Positions 16,961 through 26,402 of a DNA stretch of 64,000 nucleotides are shown in pieces (the first letter of the stretch is position 1; the number at the start of each line of letters is the position of its first letter). The stretch comes from Marinobacter sp. LV10R510-11A (lineage in GTDB: Bacteria > Pseudomonadota > Gammaproteobacteria > Pseudomonadales > Oleiphilaceae): contig NZ_LT907980.1 of NCBI RefSeq assembly GCF_900215155.1, forward strand, positions 2,728,001 through 2,792,000. The letters run 5' to 3'. A program made the position numbers and the translations under genes. The notes below the pieces were generated by a model, which saw only the letters and a list, made by a program, of their open reading frames with translations, was not told where the DNA came from and searched no databases.

Positions 16961-18125
16961 GTAGGAATGCCGGTCACCCGGCACCCCCTGCACAGATCCG
17001 TACGTGCGCTACTAACGCATACGGCTCCTATCTTGAGTGTATACCGTCAAATCGTTTGTTTGGCCAAGGATGCACAACTCTGGGTTGTGGCAGCGCGTCT
17101 CGCAAGAACTGACCGAAGCGCGCCCACAGGAGACGGTAGCGCTGGCGGCGGCGTAACGCCTTCATCCAGAGCTTTCCAAGTTCCGTGTGAAAGCGGCTCA
17201 CCCTGATGACGTTGCCTGGAACGGCAAAGTAGTTCAGGTGACCCCGCATCACTGCAGCCAGCCAGCGTTTCTGCTCGCCAACCGGCCGATGCCTGTTTCG
17301 GTATAACCAGTCCTTTACGCTATGCAGCGTTCGTCGCGTGCGGCTCACAGATGTTTGCCAGCAACGGCGAAATCACTGCGCCCTGAGACACTCCGCGAGC
17401 TGAGCGCACGTGCCTGCCGTCCTCGTCGTAATGGCCTACCTTCATCCATTGTGTCAGTAGGCGAATCAGACGCTTGTCCTTGATCCGGTGCTGGATAAAC
17501 GTGATCAGCCAATCATGTTCGACCCGGTCGAAGAACTTCCGGATATCCAGATCCAGCACCCAGTTCACTTTTCGTCTCGTGATCCCCACGTAGAGCGCAT
17601 CCAGCGCATCGTGCTGCCCCCTGCCCGGCCTAAACCCGTAGGAGAAGTCAAGGAAATCTTCCTCGTAAATGTGCTGCATAAGCGCAACGGTTGCCTGCTG
17701 GACCAACTTATCTTCCATGCACAGAAGGCTCAGTGGCCGCAGGCTGCTATAGCGCGACAATTAACTTGGCCGGTTCGTATTGACCTTCACCATACGGCCG
17801 CCACAGGCTGAGTGTGGAGGTATGTCCGGGATCTCCCGAGTTCCGTACAGAGTGCTTATCTGCATGCTGAAGGTCTGCGACTGCGGGAGAGTGGCCCATA
17901 CCTTGCGGCTTGACGGTACTGGCCCTGTTGCATTTTGCTTCGCTTAACAGCATCTGCCTCTCCAACTAATGATTTCGCCGTTCGATACTTCGCCTGCAGA
18001 CACCCCTGTCAACACTTCACGGCGCCCCTTGCGGACAGTCGCGCATGACTCGGGGACGAGGTGGCCCGCCAGCCTTACCTCGTAGGGACTTTCATCCTGA
18101 CACTCTGCCGATTTAGCTCGGCGTT
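16961..18125 (-). mobile_element. Deleted group II intron
   Basis: On the minus strand, domain V is seen at 17027-16995 (GAGCCGTATGCG...CGCACGTACGGATC), with domain VI and a 3' end near 16961. At the other end, about 18125-17900, typical domain I sequence occurs (GATGAAAGTCC..., CCCCGAGTCATGCGC, GTTGACAGGGGTGTC). The reverse transcriptase between them is broken. The 3' end sits in IS30, but IS30 sequence does not resume on the 5' side, so the copy has been rearranged. The exact 5' boundary is uncertain. Confidence 0.7.
17028..17760 (-). pseudogene. Group II intron reverse transcriptase/maturase, two pieces with the catalytic core deleted
   Basis: The upstream piece (17760-17320) contains RT motifs FSYGFRPGRGQHDALDAL, WVLDLDIRKFFDRVEHDWL and GVSQGAVISPLLANI. 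The downstream piece (17348-17028) is the maturase C-terminus: GEQKRWLAAVMRGHLNYFAV and LHPWPNKRFD-like VVHPWPNKRFD. The YADD catalytic motif and surrounding palm sequence are missing between them. The pieces meet near 17346 in different frames. The N-terminus before 17760 is also lost. Confidence 0.85.
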
Positions 18126-18205
18126 CTAAGCGTTCATCACTAGCGATGATGGGCAGTATCGTGTGATGTCTTTCAGCTTCAAAATATCGATTGTGACTAC
18201 TGGTG

Positions 18206-18325
18206 TTAAGCGTCGGTGTATTGAATCGCCCCGGGTTTAGTAGAGACAGCAACCGTTGGCTTTCGGCCATCATGCGACAGTTGATACGTTGGCTTGGTAT
18301 AGCGCTTGATCCATTGATACAAGCG
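18206..18325 (-). mobile_element. Possible IS3-family OrfA remnant
   Basis: A minus-strand stretch without a start reads RLYQWIKRYTKPTYQLSHDG before TAA at 18206-18208. The LYQWIKRYxKP phrase is typical of the recognition helix end in IS3-family OrfA. The rest of the element is absent. It lies between the tetR stop and the intron 5' part. Confidence 0.4.
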
Positions 18326-18346
18326 GTGCAACGAACCACAGCTTCG

Positions 18347-19000
18347 TTATTTAGAGGCAATCACTGCAAGCAGTCGAACTAGTGCGGGACGGAGAATCGA
18401 CACTTCGAAATCTTTGCGCTGCAATGCTAGCTGGCTAACAACGTGTCCGCTGATGGTATTGATCATTAGTGCTGCATCCTCGTCTGGATCGTCAGAGCCG
18501 AGGTTGGTCAAAACCTTGCGAATGATCCGGGTGTAAGCTCGTCCCCACTCACGCAGAATAGGCCGAAGTTCGGGCGATCGGGCTGCAGCCAAGTGCAGTT
18601 CGATGATTGTGATCCCCATGCTGCGGTCTTCAATCATTTGCTGATTAGAATGGCGTGCGATCACCGTCGCCAAGGCCTCCGGATTGGTCTGCATGGTCTC
18701 GAAATCACTCAAAACAGTCGACAGTACTTCTATGTTGCGATTGGCGACCAGTACCATCGCTTCCTTGATAAGCTCTTCACGTGTACCAAAATAATAGGTT
18801 ACCGAACCATGACTTGCGTTGGCCTCTGCTACCACCGTACGAAACGTTACAGCGCCCGGGCCATCACGCACGATAATCTGCAGCGTTGCGGAAAGCAGGG
18901 CACTACGCCGCTCTGTGCCACGCTGAGTCAGATTGGCTGGCGCTCGAGTTGCGGTTCGAGATAAGTTATGCGTGTTTTTGCGTGCGGAAGTGTCGGTCAT
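18347..19000 (-). CDS. TetR family transcriptional regulator
   Basis: 217 residues. The N-terminal helix-turn-helix is ERRSALLSATLQIIVRDG, then TFRTVVAEANASHGSVTYYF and GTREELIKEAM, a standard TetR DNA-binding domain. The C-terminal ligand domain is divergent. It lies downstream of two hydratase genes and an acyl-CoA ligase on the same strand, so an acyl-CoA effector is likely. Two similar palindromes (20187-20200, 22110-22127) in front of those genes are candidate binding sites. Confidence 0.9.
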   Translation of the reverse strand: MTDTSARKNTHNLSRTATRAPANLTQRGTERRSALLSATLQIIVRDGPGAVTFRTVVAEANASHGSVTYYFGTREELIKEAMVLVANRNIEVLSTVLSDFETMQTNPEALATVIARHSNQQMIEDRSMGITIIELHLAAARSPELRPILREWGRAYTRIIRKVLTNLGSDDPDEDAALMINTISGHVVSQLALQRKDFEVSILRPALVRLLAVIASK

Positions 19001-19098
19001 AAATCGCTACTGTAGTCTGAAGGCCGACTTTAACATAAGTGGTGTAAACGTCGGCACCTGCTATGAGCGGGGTGCCGACTGGCTAGCCGTGCAATAGA

Positions 19099-19581
19099 TC
19101 AGACTGCGCCAGCGCCTGGGAGCCTTGGAAGGCGCACATGTACTTCGCTTATACCTACTATGTCCCCATCCTGATCGGTCGCCTCAATATTGATGATCGC
19201 AAAGTCGTTGCCGTTGTTCAGAACATGGATATCGCGCACCTTACCCTTACAGGTAATGATATTACCGACAGGTCCCGGCTTGGTGAATTTGCTGTCCACC
19301 GTGATGATGTCAGCCAATGGCCCGAATGACCTCAACACCACAGAAGCCATGAATGACATGCTCATCATGCCATGCTGAACCGTCTTAGGGGTGCCAAATA
19401 CTTGGGCGCGCTCACACCAGTCCGGATTCATATGCACTGGATTAAGGTCGAGACTCGCGAGGCCGTAACGGTGAATCAAATCTTGAGTGATCTCGTAAAC
19501 GAGCGGCTCCAGTACATCGCCGGCCTTGAGGTCGTCGAGATATGGGACAGCTTTGGTTTCAACTTGTTGTACTGTATTCAT
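19099..19581 (-). CDS. MaoC-like hotdog hydratase
   Basis: 160 residues. The R-specific hydratase hotdog region is seen as LASLDLNPVHMNPDW, with the Asp/His pair of the MaoC catalytic motif, then FGTPKTVQHGMMSMSFM. It should hydrate a 2-enoyl-CoA. It lies 18 bases downstream of the other hydratase-like gene. Such adjacent pairs often form one heteromeric enzyme, as in ChsH1/ChsH2 of steroid side-chain degradation; that analogy is inference. Confidence 0.85.
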   Translation of the reverse strand: MNTVQQVETKAVPYLDDLKAGDVLEPLVYEITQDLIHRYGLASLDLNPVHMNPDWCERAQVFGTPKTVQHGMMSMSFMASVVLRSFGPLADIITVDSKFTKPGPVGNIITCKGKVRDIHVLNNGNDFAIINIEATDQDGDIVGISEVHVRLPRLPGAGAV

Positions 19582-19599
19582 GATCAGTCTCCTCTGTAA

Positions 19600-20163
19600 T
19601 CAAGCTGTGGCAAAACGACGAACGTCGTCGGCGGTGGGCGGCAGGATGAGCGTGCCCCAGAACTCGACTTTCTTGCGCCCATTCTGGTCGGTCAACACTG
19701 AATGCGTGGTGATGTAGGCCTTATCACGGCGCCAGTAGCGGTCACTTGTTTCCTGCATCTGGGTTAATCGGTCACCCACATTAAGCTTGTCAAAGAACTC
19801 GATGTGCTGAAATGGGTTGCGCGCGCCGGGAGTTCGGATCCAAGAGCCTGACGAGTCCGGTTGCGCGAACCAGAACGCAATGGTGGTTATGAATACCGGA
19901 TGCACGATAACCGTTCCGTGAGGAGCATGAGCGCGGGCATAATCGGGATCGACGAAGAGCGGGTGAGTCTCGCCGAGCGCTCTGTTATAGGCGACGACGT
20001 CTTCTTCCTCGACGATAAAGGTTCTCGCATTGCGTTTCATTTGACCGACTTCGACCGTATCCCAAAATTCGCAGTCCTCCCATGTTGCAAGGAAATCACG
20101 GGTAAAGCCGCGCTGTCTCTCCGTTTCAACAAGATGTTCGAATACTTCGGTGTTCTTGCTCAT
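19600..20163 (-). CDS. FAS1-like / MaoC N-terminal-type dehydratase
   Basis: 187 residues with the dehydratase hotdog pattern ARTFIVEEEDVVAYNRALGE, THPLFVDPDYARAH and HPVFITTIAFWF, and ERGxDRYWRRDKAYI-like sequence near the end. It resembles the FAS1-like dehydratase domain that partners a short MaoC protein. Position and spacing suggest one operon with the following MaoC gene. An operator-like palindrome lies 24 bases upstream. Confidence 0.82.
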   Translation of the reverse strand: MSKNTEVFEHLVETERQRGFTRDFLATWEDCEFWDTVEVGQMKRNARTFIVEEEDVVAYNRALGETHPLFVDPDYARAHAPHGTVIVHPVFITTIAFWFAQPDSSGSWIRTPGARNPFQHIEFFDKLNVGDRLTQMQETSDRYWRRDKAYITTHSVLTDQNGRKKVEFWGTLILPPTADDVRRFATA

Positions 20164-20186
20164 GTTTAAAACTCCTGTGCTTCAAG

Positions 20187-20200
20187 TTCTCCAAATGGAG
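20187..20200. promoter_or_regulatory. Operator-like palindrome in front of the hydratase pair
   Basis: TTCTCCAAATGGAG is close to the perfect palindrome ATTCTCCAAACGGAGAAT found in front of the acyl-CoA ligase (22110-22127). Both lie about 25 bases upstream of their start codons, which fits one repressor, probably the TetR protein at 18347-19000. Confidence 0.55.
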
Positions 20201-20255
20201 CGTTTTAGGCGCCCTCTTGTGCCGACTTTCCAGCAAGAGAAGGCTGGGTAATTTT

Positions 20256-22085
20256 TCAGAATGTCTGTTCAATCCCGTACAAGTGCTGAATTTGGGCGCT
20301 GTATTTGTGTTCGATTGCTTTGCGTTTGAGCTTCATCGTGGACGTCAACTCATCGCCGCCTGGATGCCACTCCACGTTCAATATCGTGTACCTCTTGATC
20401 TGCTCGACTCTCGATAGCCGGGAATTGCCGATTGCGATGCCTTCGGCGACAGCGGCTTGAACTTCCGGGTGCTGAGCAAGTTCTTCCATGGGTACAACGA
20501 TCCCACGAAGGCCTGCCCAGGCTGCGGCATAGTCGGGATCGAGCATCAGCAACGCGACATTGAAAGGTCGCCGGTCACCAACCACGCAGGCTTGACCTAT
20601 CAGCGGATGTCCAGACTTGAGCATGGCTTCTATGTTCGCCGGCGACATATTCTTGCCGCTCGAGCTAATGATCAGCTCTTTCTTGCGATCGGTAACCCAG
20701 AGAAAATCATCCTCATCCAGACGACCGACGTCGCCAGTTTTGTACCAACCGTCGTCTGTTAGAACTTCTGCAGTCTTCTCTGGCTGTTTGTGGTAACCCC
20801 GCATGACCGGTCGACCGCGCAGCAAAATTTCACCATCTTCGGCAATCTTTATTTCCATGCCTGGCACCACTTTTCCCGCGCTGCCCAATCGAAAGCTACC
20901 AGGGCAGCCAATGGTCCCGCAGGCGCAGGTTTCGGTCGCTCCAAAGATATCGCCCACGGGCAATCCGAGACCTGCGAAAAATTCCAAAACGTGTACAGGG
21001 GTAGGCGCGGTGCCGGTGTTCAGTGCTTTCGCTTGATCCAACCCAATTTTTGCACGCAGGGGGGCGAATAAAGTCGTTTCCACCTGCAGCAAATGTGCCT
21101 GCGCTTCAGCGGACAAATCGTCTGTGGCGTCGGGACTGTTACAAAGTAAGAGATTAGTCGCCATCGCAGTCTGAATATCAGCTTGAACGGAGCGTGGAAG
21201 CTTTTCAAATTCTGCTTCGATTCCAGCCTTAAGCTTTTCCCACACACGAGGTACGGCGAAAAACCAGGTAGGCCGCACGGTCTTCAGATATTGCGGTAGC
21301 AGCTTGGGATCAGGGCAAAGTGTCACCTCTAAACCGAAAATGACCGGGCAATAATATTGACCGTTACGCCCGGCGACATGGGCGTGGGGTAACCAGGAGA
21401 TGATCCGGCCCCCCTCGACCATCTGCATTAACGTGCCCATATTGCGGGCCGCACTGAGCAGGTTGGCATGAGTAAGTCGGACACCTTTGGGGGCGCCGGT
21501 GGTGCCAGATGTATAGACCAGAGTCAAAAGTTCTTCAGGATGGGCAGCAGCCGCAGCGTCGGCTAGCTTCAGTTCGTTATGCACCTGTTGCAGTAGCGCA
21601 TCGAGATTGTAAACCGGCCATGGGTAACTATCTTGTTGGCCAGATGGCGGACCATCAACAGTCACAATAAGCTTGAGACCCGCGAATCGCTCTGACTGCT
21701 CGACCAAGCTGGGTAAATGACTCGACTCGGTAAACAATAGGCTGACACCCGCATCATCGAGCATGTATGCCAATTGTTCCGCAGAGGAAGTTGGGTACAG
21801 AGAGACTGGCACACCACCAACAAACAGGGTGGCAGCATCGGCCAGATAATATTCCCGAACATTGCCTAGCAATAGACCAATCGCATCCCCACGCTGTACG
21901 CCAAAAGCGTTAAGTTGCGCCGCAAGCTTGCCCGCGAGGGTCACAAAATCCTGCCTGGTCCAGCTCATCGCGCTATCGCTGCACCGAAGAAAAATGCTGT
22001 TCGGAGCGCGAAGAACGAAATCGGACAACTCGTCCAAAAAACTCCGGTTCGCTACCGGCTTGCTGTCGATATCCACTCTGTGCAT
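20256..22085 (-). CDS. Long-chain fatty acid / sterol-type acyl-CoA ligase (AMP-binding)
   Basis: 609 residues, the length of FadD15-like long-chain ligases. The ATP/AMP motif is complete (LVYTSGTTGAPKGVRLTH), followed by FGATETCACG and WYKTGDVGRLDEDDFLWVTD, then DRKKELIISSSGKNMSP. It should activate a carboxylic acid to its CoA ester for the two hydratases downstream. It is on the same strand, with 92 bases between its stop and the hydratase start. Confidence 0.92.
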   Translation of the reverse strand: MHRVDIDSKPVANRSFLDELSDFVLRAPNSIFLRCSDSAMSWTRQDFVTLAGKLAAQLNAFGVQRGDAIGLLLGNVREYYLADAATLFVGGVPVSLYPTSSAEQLAYMLDDAGVSLLFTESSHLPSLVEQSERFAGLKLIVTVDGPPSGQQDSYPWPVYNLDALLQQVHNELKLADAAAAAHPEELLTLVYTSGTTGAPKGVRLTHANLLSAARNMGTLMQMVEGGRIISWLPHAHVAGRNGQYYCPVIFGLEVTLCPDPKLLPQYLKTVRPTWFFAVPRVWEKLKAGIEAEFEKLPRSVQADIQTAMATNLLLCNSPDATDDLSAEAQAHLLQVETTLFAPLRAKIGLDQAKALNTGTAPTPVHVLEFFAGLGLPVGDIFGATETCACGTIGCPGSFRLGSAGKVVPGMEIKIAEDGEILLRGRPVMRGYHKQPEKTAEVLTDDGWYKTGDVGRLDEDDFLWVTDRKKELIISSSGKNMSPANIEAMLKSGHPLIGQACVVGDRRPFNVALLMLDPDYAAAWAGLRGIVVPMEELAQHPEVQAAVAEGIAIGNSRLSRVEQIKRYTILNVEWHPGGDELTSTMKLKRKAIEHKYSAQIQHLYGIEQTF

Positions 22086-22109
22086 AGGTGCTCCTGCTCT
22101 TTATTTTTT

Positions 22110-22127
22110 ATTCTCCAAACGGAGAAT
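22110..22127. promoter_or_regulatory. Perfect palindrome upstream of the acyl-CoA ligase
   Basis: ATTCTCCAAACGGAGAAT has 7-bp perfect arms around AAAC and lies 25 bases before the ligase start. It shares its core with 20187-20200. Such short palindromes are typical TetR-family operators. Confidence 0.6.
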
Positions 22128-22303
22128 ATGTTGAGCACGAATGAGTGTCAAGGATGATCACCAAGAAGATGAAACCTCGTTCGACCATTCGCCTGCGCAA
22201 CGGCAGGAGTTTCGCGATTAAAGTTATCTAAAGAGGTAATGCTGAAAAACAAAAGACCTTTTGGGTTTGTTAATGATGCCATCATACCTTGACGCAAGAG
22301 CCA

Positions 22304-22591
22304 TCAGCTGTTGACGGCTTTAACCTCAGCGTCGACTGTGGTCGTAATCGGGGGGGGGGAGCGCCACACTTGAATCCCAAGCCAGACGAGGTAAAAACCA
22401 CCGACCCACTTAAGGATCGAAAGCCAAATTAAAGAAGACTTTATTAGCGCTCCAATTCCAAACATGCAGAGCGCAATAGCGACGATAAAACTTACCGCCC
22501 CACCCCATATCGTGAATAAGGTCTTTCGACTCCCATGGAGTGCCCCGTGGGTAAGTGTAGGTCTGAGCAGGCCGTTCTTCGCTTTAGCCAT
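22304..22591 (-). pseudogene. LysE/RhtB-type exporter, N-terminally truncated
   Basis: The 95-codon frame contains FTIWGGAVSFIVAIALCMFG and the family's ILKWVGGFYLVWLGIQVWR block. The first helix and the conserved N-terminal TPGP region are missing. Near the end the coding strand has nine C residues in a row (about 22354-22362), so the tail frame is easily shifted. It is probably a remnant of an amino-acid exporter. Confidence 0.65.
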
Positions 22592-23042
22592 CTATCCACA
22601 AATTCTCGCAGCAAAAAGGGGCCTTCAGTCCAATGGCCAACTGATACAAGAAGATAGATCATATTGGCTTATGCTATAACCGATTGTTTTTATTTGTTTT
22701 TTATTTCTCCTTCCAAGGTTTGAGCTATACTTTCCTAACTTTCACTACACCTTTTGGACATTGACGTCGTTGATAATAGGAGCACCGCATGTCTCGATCT
22801 CGTTCCAACCAAAACATCAATTTGGTGCGTCCAACACATCTGGAAATCCTATTTGTCGGCGACATGCATGCAATCAGGATTGCGGGTTCGAGCTAGGCAG
22901 GCAAGATCAAAGGCATTGTGGGTCACCATGATGATTTTTTCAGAATCCCGATTGTCGTAGAAGGTTAAGGCGTTTTCCATCCAGAACATCCACAAATCGT
23001 TTTGTTCTTTGAGTGACAAATTTGCGAACATCGAGCGATGGC
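22592..23042. other. Gene-poor stretch
   Basis: A minus-strand frame at 22849-23031 (60 codons, with KIIMVTHNAFDLACLA) has no family I can name and no clear ribosome site. Nothing else is recognised. Confidence 0.3.
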
Positions 23043-23156
23043 CGACGCGCGGATGCGGTGATGACTCTGATCAAGTCAGCGAAGCTGAACGGGCGTGATC
23101 GGTATGCCTACCTGAAGGATGTGCTAAGCCGTTTCCGCCAGTACCGGATGACATGA
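23043..23156 (+). mobile_element. IS66-family TnpC C-terminal remnant
   Basis: The frame reads RADAVMTLIKSAKLNGRDRY, then AYLKDVLSRF before TGA. The SAKLNGxDxYAYLxDVL phrase is the conserved C-terminal end of IS66 transposases. No other part of the element is seen. Confidence 0.75.
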
Positions 23157-23265
23157 CCAGCGAGGCCTTCCGCTTCCAATTGCCGGTCGCGTTCCAGCTC
23201 CGTTAAACACACCGCAAGAGATTGGATGTACGCTAAAAACCAGAAGATGAGAATTTTTTCTTGTT

Positions 23266-23286
23266 GTTAATGATTATCATTTGTAT
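23266..23286 (+). promoter_or_regulatory. Fur box
   Basis: AATGATTATCATT (23270-23282) is a perfect palindrome matching the core of the Fur consensus. It lies 47 bases upstream of the TonB receptor start, so the receptor is probably induced by iron shortage. Confidence 0.8.
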
Positions 23287-23328
23287 AGTTGCCCTCCTGA
23301 TTTTAACCCGTTGTAACAGGAGAGCAAC

Positions 23329-25518
23329 ATGTCTACGCCTTTTTCCCGAAACCTTTTGGCACTGGCGGTCATTTCCGCCTCTGTGCCGACCATGGCCCAG
23401 GAGCATAGCCTCAACGAACTGGTCATCATCGGCGATGAAGCATCCGCATCCGCCCTGCCCGGTTCCGCCCATGTGGTTACCAGCGAAGACTTGGAAACCA
23501 TGAAGTACACGGACATTCACAAAGCCGTGCGAGAGGTGCCAGGGGTTTACCTGAAGGAAGAGGATGGCTACGGCCTGCGCCCGAACATCGGCATTCGTGG
23601 CTCAGGCTCCGGCCGCTCTTCCAAGATCACACTGATGGAAGATAACGTGATGATCGCTCCGGCACCCTATTCGGCGCCAGCGGCCTACTACTCACCAACG
23701 TTCGGCAGAATGAACGGAATCGAGGTTCTGAAAGGGCCAGACCTGCTGCGTTACGGCCCCTATACGGTGGGTGGAGCCATTAACCTGCGTTCAACTCCAA
23801 TTCCCTCATCGGAAGCTGGTCATGTAACGACCGAAATCTCGGAAAATGCAGGCAAACGCATTCACAGCTGGTACGGCAACAGCACCGACAACGCCGGATT
23901 CGTGATCGAAACCTTCCAGGACGAAACAAACGGCTTCAAGGAACTGCAACAATCAAGCCGTGATACCGGTTTCGAAAAGCAGGACTACGTTGCCAAGGCG
24001 CGCTTTAATTCCGACGCCTCCGCTGACGTTTATCACCAGCTCGATCTGAAGGTCCAGTACAGTGAGGAACTGAGCAACGAAACCTACCTTGGACTAACCG
24101 ACGACGACTTCAGGCGTGACCCGAACAAGCGTTACTTCCTGTCCCAGCTCGACAACATGGACAACCGCCACAAGGGCTACTCCGCCAGGCATCTGGTGGA
24201 ACTGACTGAAGACCTGTCACTGACCACCACGCTCTACCGCAACGAGTTCAAGCGCAACTGGTACAAAGGTAACTTCAACAACCTGATTAAAGCCGCCAAC
24301 AATGGCGACCAGACGGCCTACAGCCAGCTTCAGGGTACCGAGCCCGTTGGCCCATTCACGCTGACCAACGGCGCACGGGAATACCTGTCCCAGGGTATCG
24401 AAGTGAAAGCCGACTATGGCCTCACACTGGCGGGTATGCGCCACGACTTTACCGTTGGCGCCCGTGTGCACGAGGACGAAGCCGATCGCTTCCAGCCCAA
24501 GGACCGCTATGAACAGGTCATTAACAATGGCCGCCCGGCCTTCGAATTTGTTGAACAGATCGCACCCACCGGCGGTGATAACCGCATCGACGAGGCCGAG
24601 GCCCTTAACCTGTTCTTCGCGGACCGGATCGCCATTAACCCCGACCTGACCGTAACTGCCCTGCTGCGCTATGAAGATATTGAAACCTCGCAGACCCGCT
24701 GGAGCACCTCGGAGCGCACGTCGGCCAGTGAAACCGAAACTGCCAGCAACGACACCAGCGAGGTGCTACCCGGCCTTGGCGCAACCTACCGCCTGAGCCC
24801 GACGGTTACCCTGATCGGTGGCGTGCACCGCGGCATGGCGCCCGCCGGCTCCGGCGGCACTAACGTGGAGCCGGAGTTGAGCACCAACTTCGAGGCTGGC
24901 GCACGATATAACGATGGTGGCTTGCGTGCCGAAGCCATCGTGTTCTACAGCGATTATGAAAATACCGTGAGAAACTGCTCCATCGCCAATCCCTGCAGCA
25001 TCGGCAATCAGATCATTGATTCCGGGACAGTCAGTGAAGGAGAATCGAAGATTCAGGGCCTCGAGTTGCTGGCCGCCTCTGAGTTCACGCTAGCCAACGG
25101 TCTGGCTGCGCCGGTGCAGGCCACCTGGACCTACACCAACGCCGAAGTCACCAAAGACAGCGACGATGGTAGCGTGCGCAAGGGCGACAACCTGGCAGAC
25201 TTGCCCGAAAATGTCGTATCTGTGCGTGCAGGCCTGCGCGATGGCAACCTCTGGGATGCCTACGTCAATATCTCGTATGTTGACGAAACCTGCATCGACA
25301 ACAGCTGTGACCGCTCAGGCACTGATAACACCTTCCGTAAAACCGACGACTACACCGTGGTGGACCTCTCCAGCAGCTACGCCCTGAACCCATCCACCCG
25401 GGTCTATGCCAAGGTCGATAACGTCCTCGATGACCAGGAAATCGTTTCCCGCAGCCCCCATGGCGCCAGACCTAACCTGCCTCGCACGGCCTATGTGGGT
25501 ATCAGCGTCGATTTCTGA
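23329..25518 (+). CDS. TonB-dependent outer-membrane receptor, iron-related (FecA-like)
   Basis: 729 residues. A signal peptide ends at about residue 23 (VPTMAQ). A plug domain follows (VTSEDLETMKYTDIHKAV, REVPGVYLKEEDGYGLRP, IEVLKGPDLLRYGPYTVGGA), then a beta-barrel ending in the required aromatic residue (AYVGISVDF). The plug most resembles FecA-type receptors for ferric citrate or related chelates. The Fur box upstream supports an iron role. No TonB, ExbBD or ABC transporter genes are next to it. Confidence 0.92.
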   Translation: MSTPFSRNLLALAVISASVPTMAQEHSLNELVIIGDEASASALPGSAHVVTSEDLETMKYTDIHKAVREVPGVYLKEEDGYGLRPNIGIRGSGSGRSSKITLMEDNVMIAPAPYSAPAAYYSPTFGRMNGIEVLKGPDLLRYGPYTVGGAINLRSTPIPSSEAGHVTTEISENAGKRIHSWYGNSTDNAGFVIETFQDETNGFKELQQSSRDTGFEKQDYVAKARFNSDASADVYHQLDLKVQYSEELSNETYLGLTDDDFRRDPNKRYFLSQLDNMDNRHKGYSARHLVELTEDLSLTTTLYRNEFKRNWYKGNFNNLIKAANNGDQTAYSQLQGTEPVGPFTLTNGAREYLSQGIEVKADYGLTLAGMRHDFTVGARVHEDEADRFQPKDRYEQVINNGRPAFEFVEQIAPTGGDNRIDEAEALNLFFADRIAINPDLTVTALLRYEDIETSQTRWSTSERTSASETETASNDTSEVLPGLGATYRLSPTVTLIGGVHRGMAPAGSGGTNVEPELSTNFEAGARYNDGGLRAEAIVFYSDYENTVRNCSIANPCSIGNQIIDSGTVSEGESKIQGLELLAASEFTLANGLAAPVQATWTYTNAEVTKDSDDGSVRKGDNLADLPENVVSVRAGLRDGNLWDAYVNISYVDETCIDNSCDRSGTDNTFRKTDDYTVVDLSSSYALNPSTRVYAKVDNVLDDQEIVSRSPHGARPNLPRTAYVGISVDF

Positions 25519-25566
25519 CAAGGGGGGAATCCTAGCCTTCGATGAGATAATTCAATGCTCGTTCGG

Positions 25567-25590
25567 CCCGGTTCGTGACCGGGTCTTTTT
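25567..25590 (+). terminator. Rho-independent terminator of the receptor gene
   Basis: CCCGGT (25567-25572) pairs with ACCGGG (25578-25583) and is followed by T-C-T-T-T-T-T. Confidence 0.8.
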
Positions 25591-25685
25591 ATGTGCCCGT
25601 GCCGGGCGCATATCGAGTAGGATGAGGTCCCTGTGTTGCAACAAAATATAGTGATGACGTCGCGCCTAAGGAAAGTTACCCAAAT

Positions 25686-25976
25686 TCAAGTTCGACCTTT
25701 CGCCTTGCTGTATACATCACCGCGTTCCCGGCGCCCTACGGCCACAACAGTCACTAAAACCTCTCCGTCCTCAACCTGGTAAACCAAGCGATATCCAACA
25801 CTCTTTAATTTGATTTTGTAGCAACCTTGCAGCCCCGACAGGGCGTCACCTGGAACGTGAGGTTCATCAAGGCGCCTCGTAAGCTTTTTCTTAAACTGAT
25901 CCCGAATTGCCGGGGCAAGCTTCTTCCATTCCTTCAGAGCTGATGGTTTGAACGCAAGCGAATACTTAAAGCTCAT
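25686..25976 (-). CDS. RelE/ParE-type toxin
   Basis: 96 residues with the RelE fold pattern FKPSALKEWKKLAPAIRDQF, LSGLQGCYKIKLKSVGYRLV and VVAVGRRERGDVY, including the basic and Tyr residues used for ribosome-dependent mRNA cleavage. Its start overlaps the antitoxin stop by 11 bases, the normal antitoxin-first order. Confidence 0.93.
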   Translation of the reverse strand: MSFKYSLAFKPSALKEWKKLAPAIRDQFKKKLTRRLDEPHVPGDALSGLQGCYKIKLKSVGYRLVYQVEDGEVLVTVVAVGRRERGDVYSKAKGRT

Positions 25977-26214
25977 TGAGATCGACTCGAATACTTGGCT
26001 CTACAAGTCTCTCTTTCACAATTGCTACCATCTCTTGGTCGTCAAGTCGGTCAAGCATGGCTTCGTAGATTTCAGCCGGAACGCAGTAGAATGCCGGTTT
26101 GTTCCGGTTCAGAACGACGATCGGGAACCCCTCTCCTGAATCCACGGCCGCCATCGGATTCTTTTTGAGCTCTGAAATGCTCGCGGTTACTTCAGAATAA
26201 ATTTGATTAGTCAT
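25966..26214 (-). CDS. Phd/YefM-RelB type antitoxin
   Basis: 82 residues. VTASISELKKNPMAAVDSGE and FPIVVLNRNKPAFYCVPAEI give the Phd/YefM-like DNA-binding fold, followed by an acidic tail that would hold the RelE toxin. It comes first in the operon and should autoregulate it. The 188 bases upstream hold no other gene. Confidence 0.9.
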   Translation of the reverse strand: MTNQIYSEVTASISELKKNPMAAVDSGEGFPIVVLNRNKPAFYCVPAEIYEAMLDRLDDQEMVAIVKERLVEPSIRVDLNEL

Positions 26215-26402
26215 AACTCTTCCCCAAGACCTGTTAATAGGTCACATTTTGAGGGTGAGCGGGCTCATATGCAAGGAAAAGACCTTTTAACAGATCCCAT
26301 AAAACAGTCGCTCGGTTACCACCTTTATTATCTTCCGACCGGGGTTCCCGGCCGAAAGGTTCGAAATAATCCCGGACGCCCGAGACCGGCTGAATAAACC
26401 GC

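Noticed and set aside
22849..23031. 60-codon minus-strand frame
   Set aside because: Possibly a gene scrap, but I cannot link it to a family, so it is only mentioned in the gene-poor stretch.
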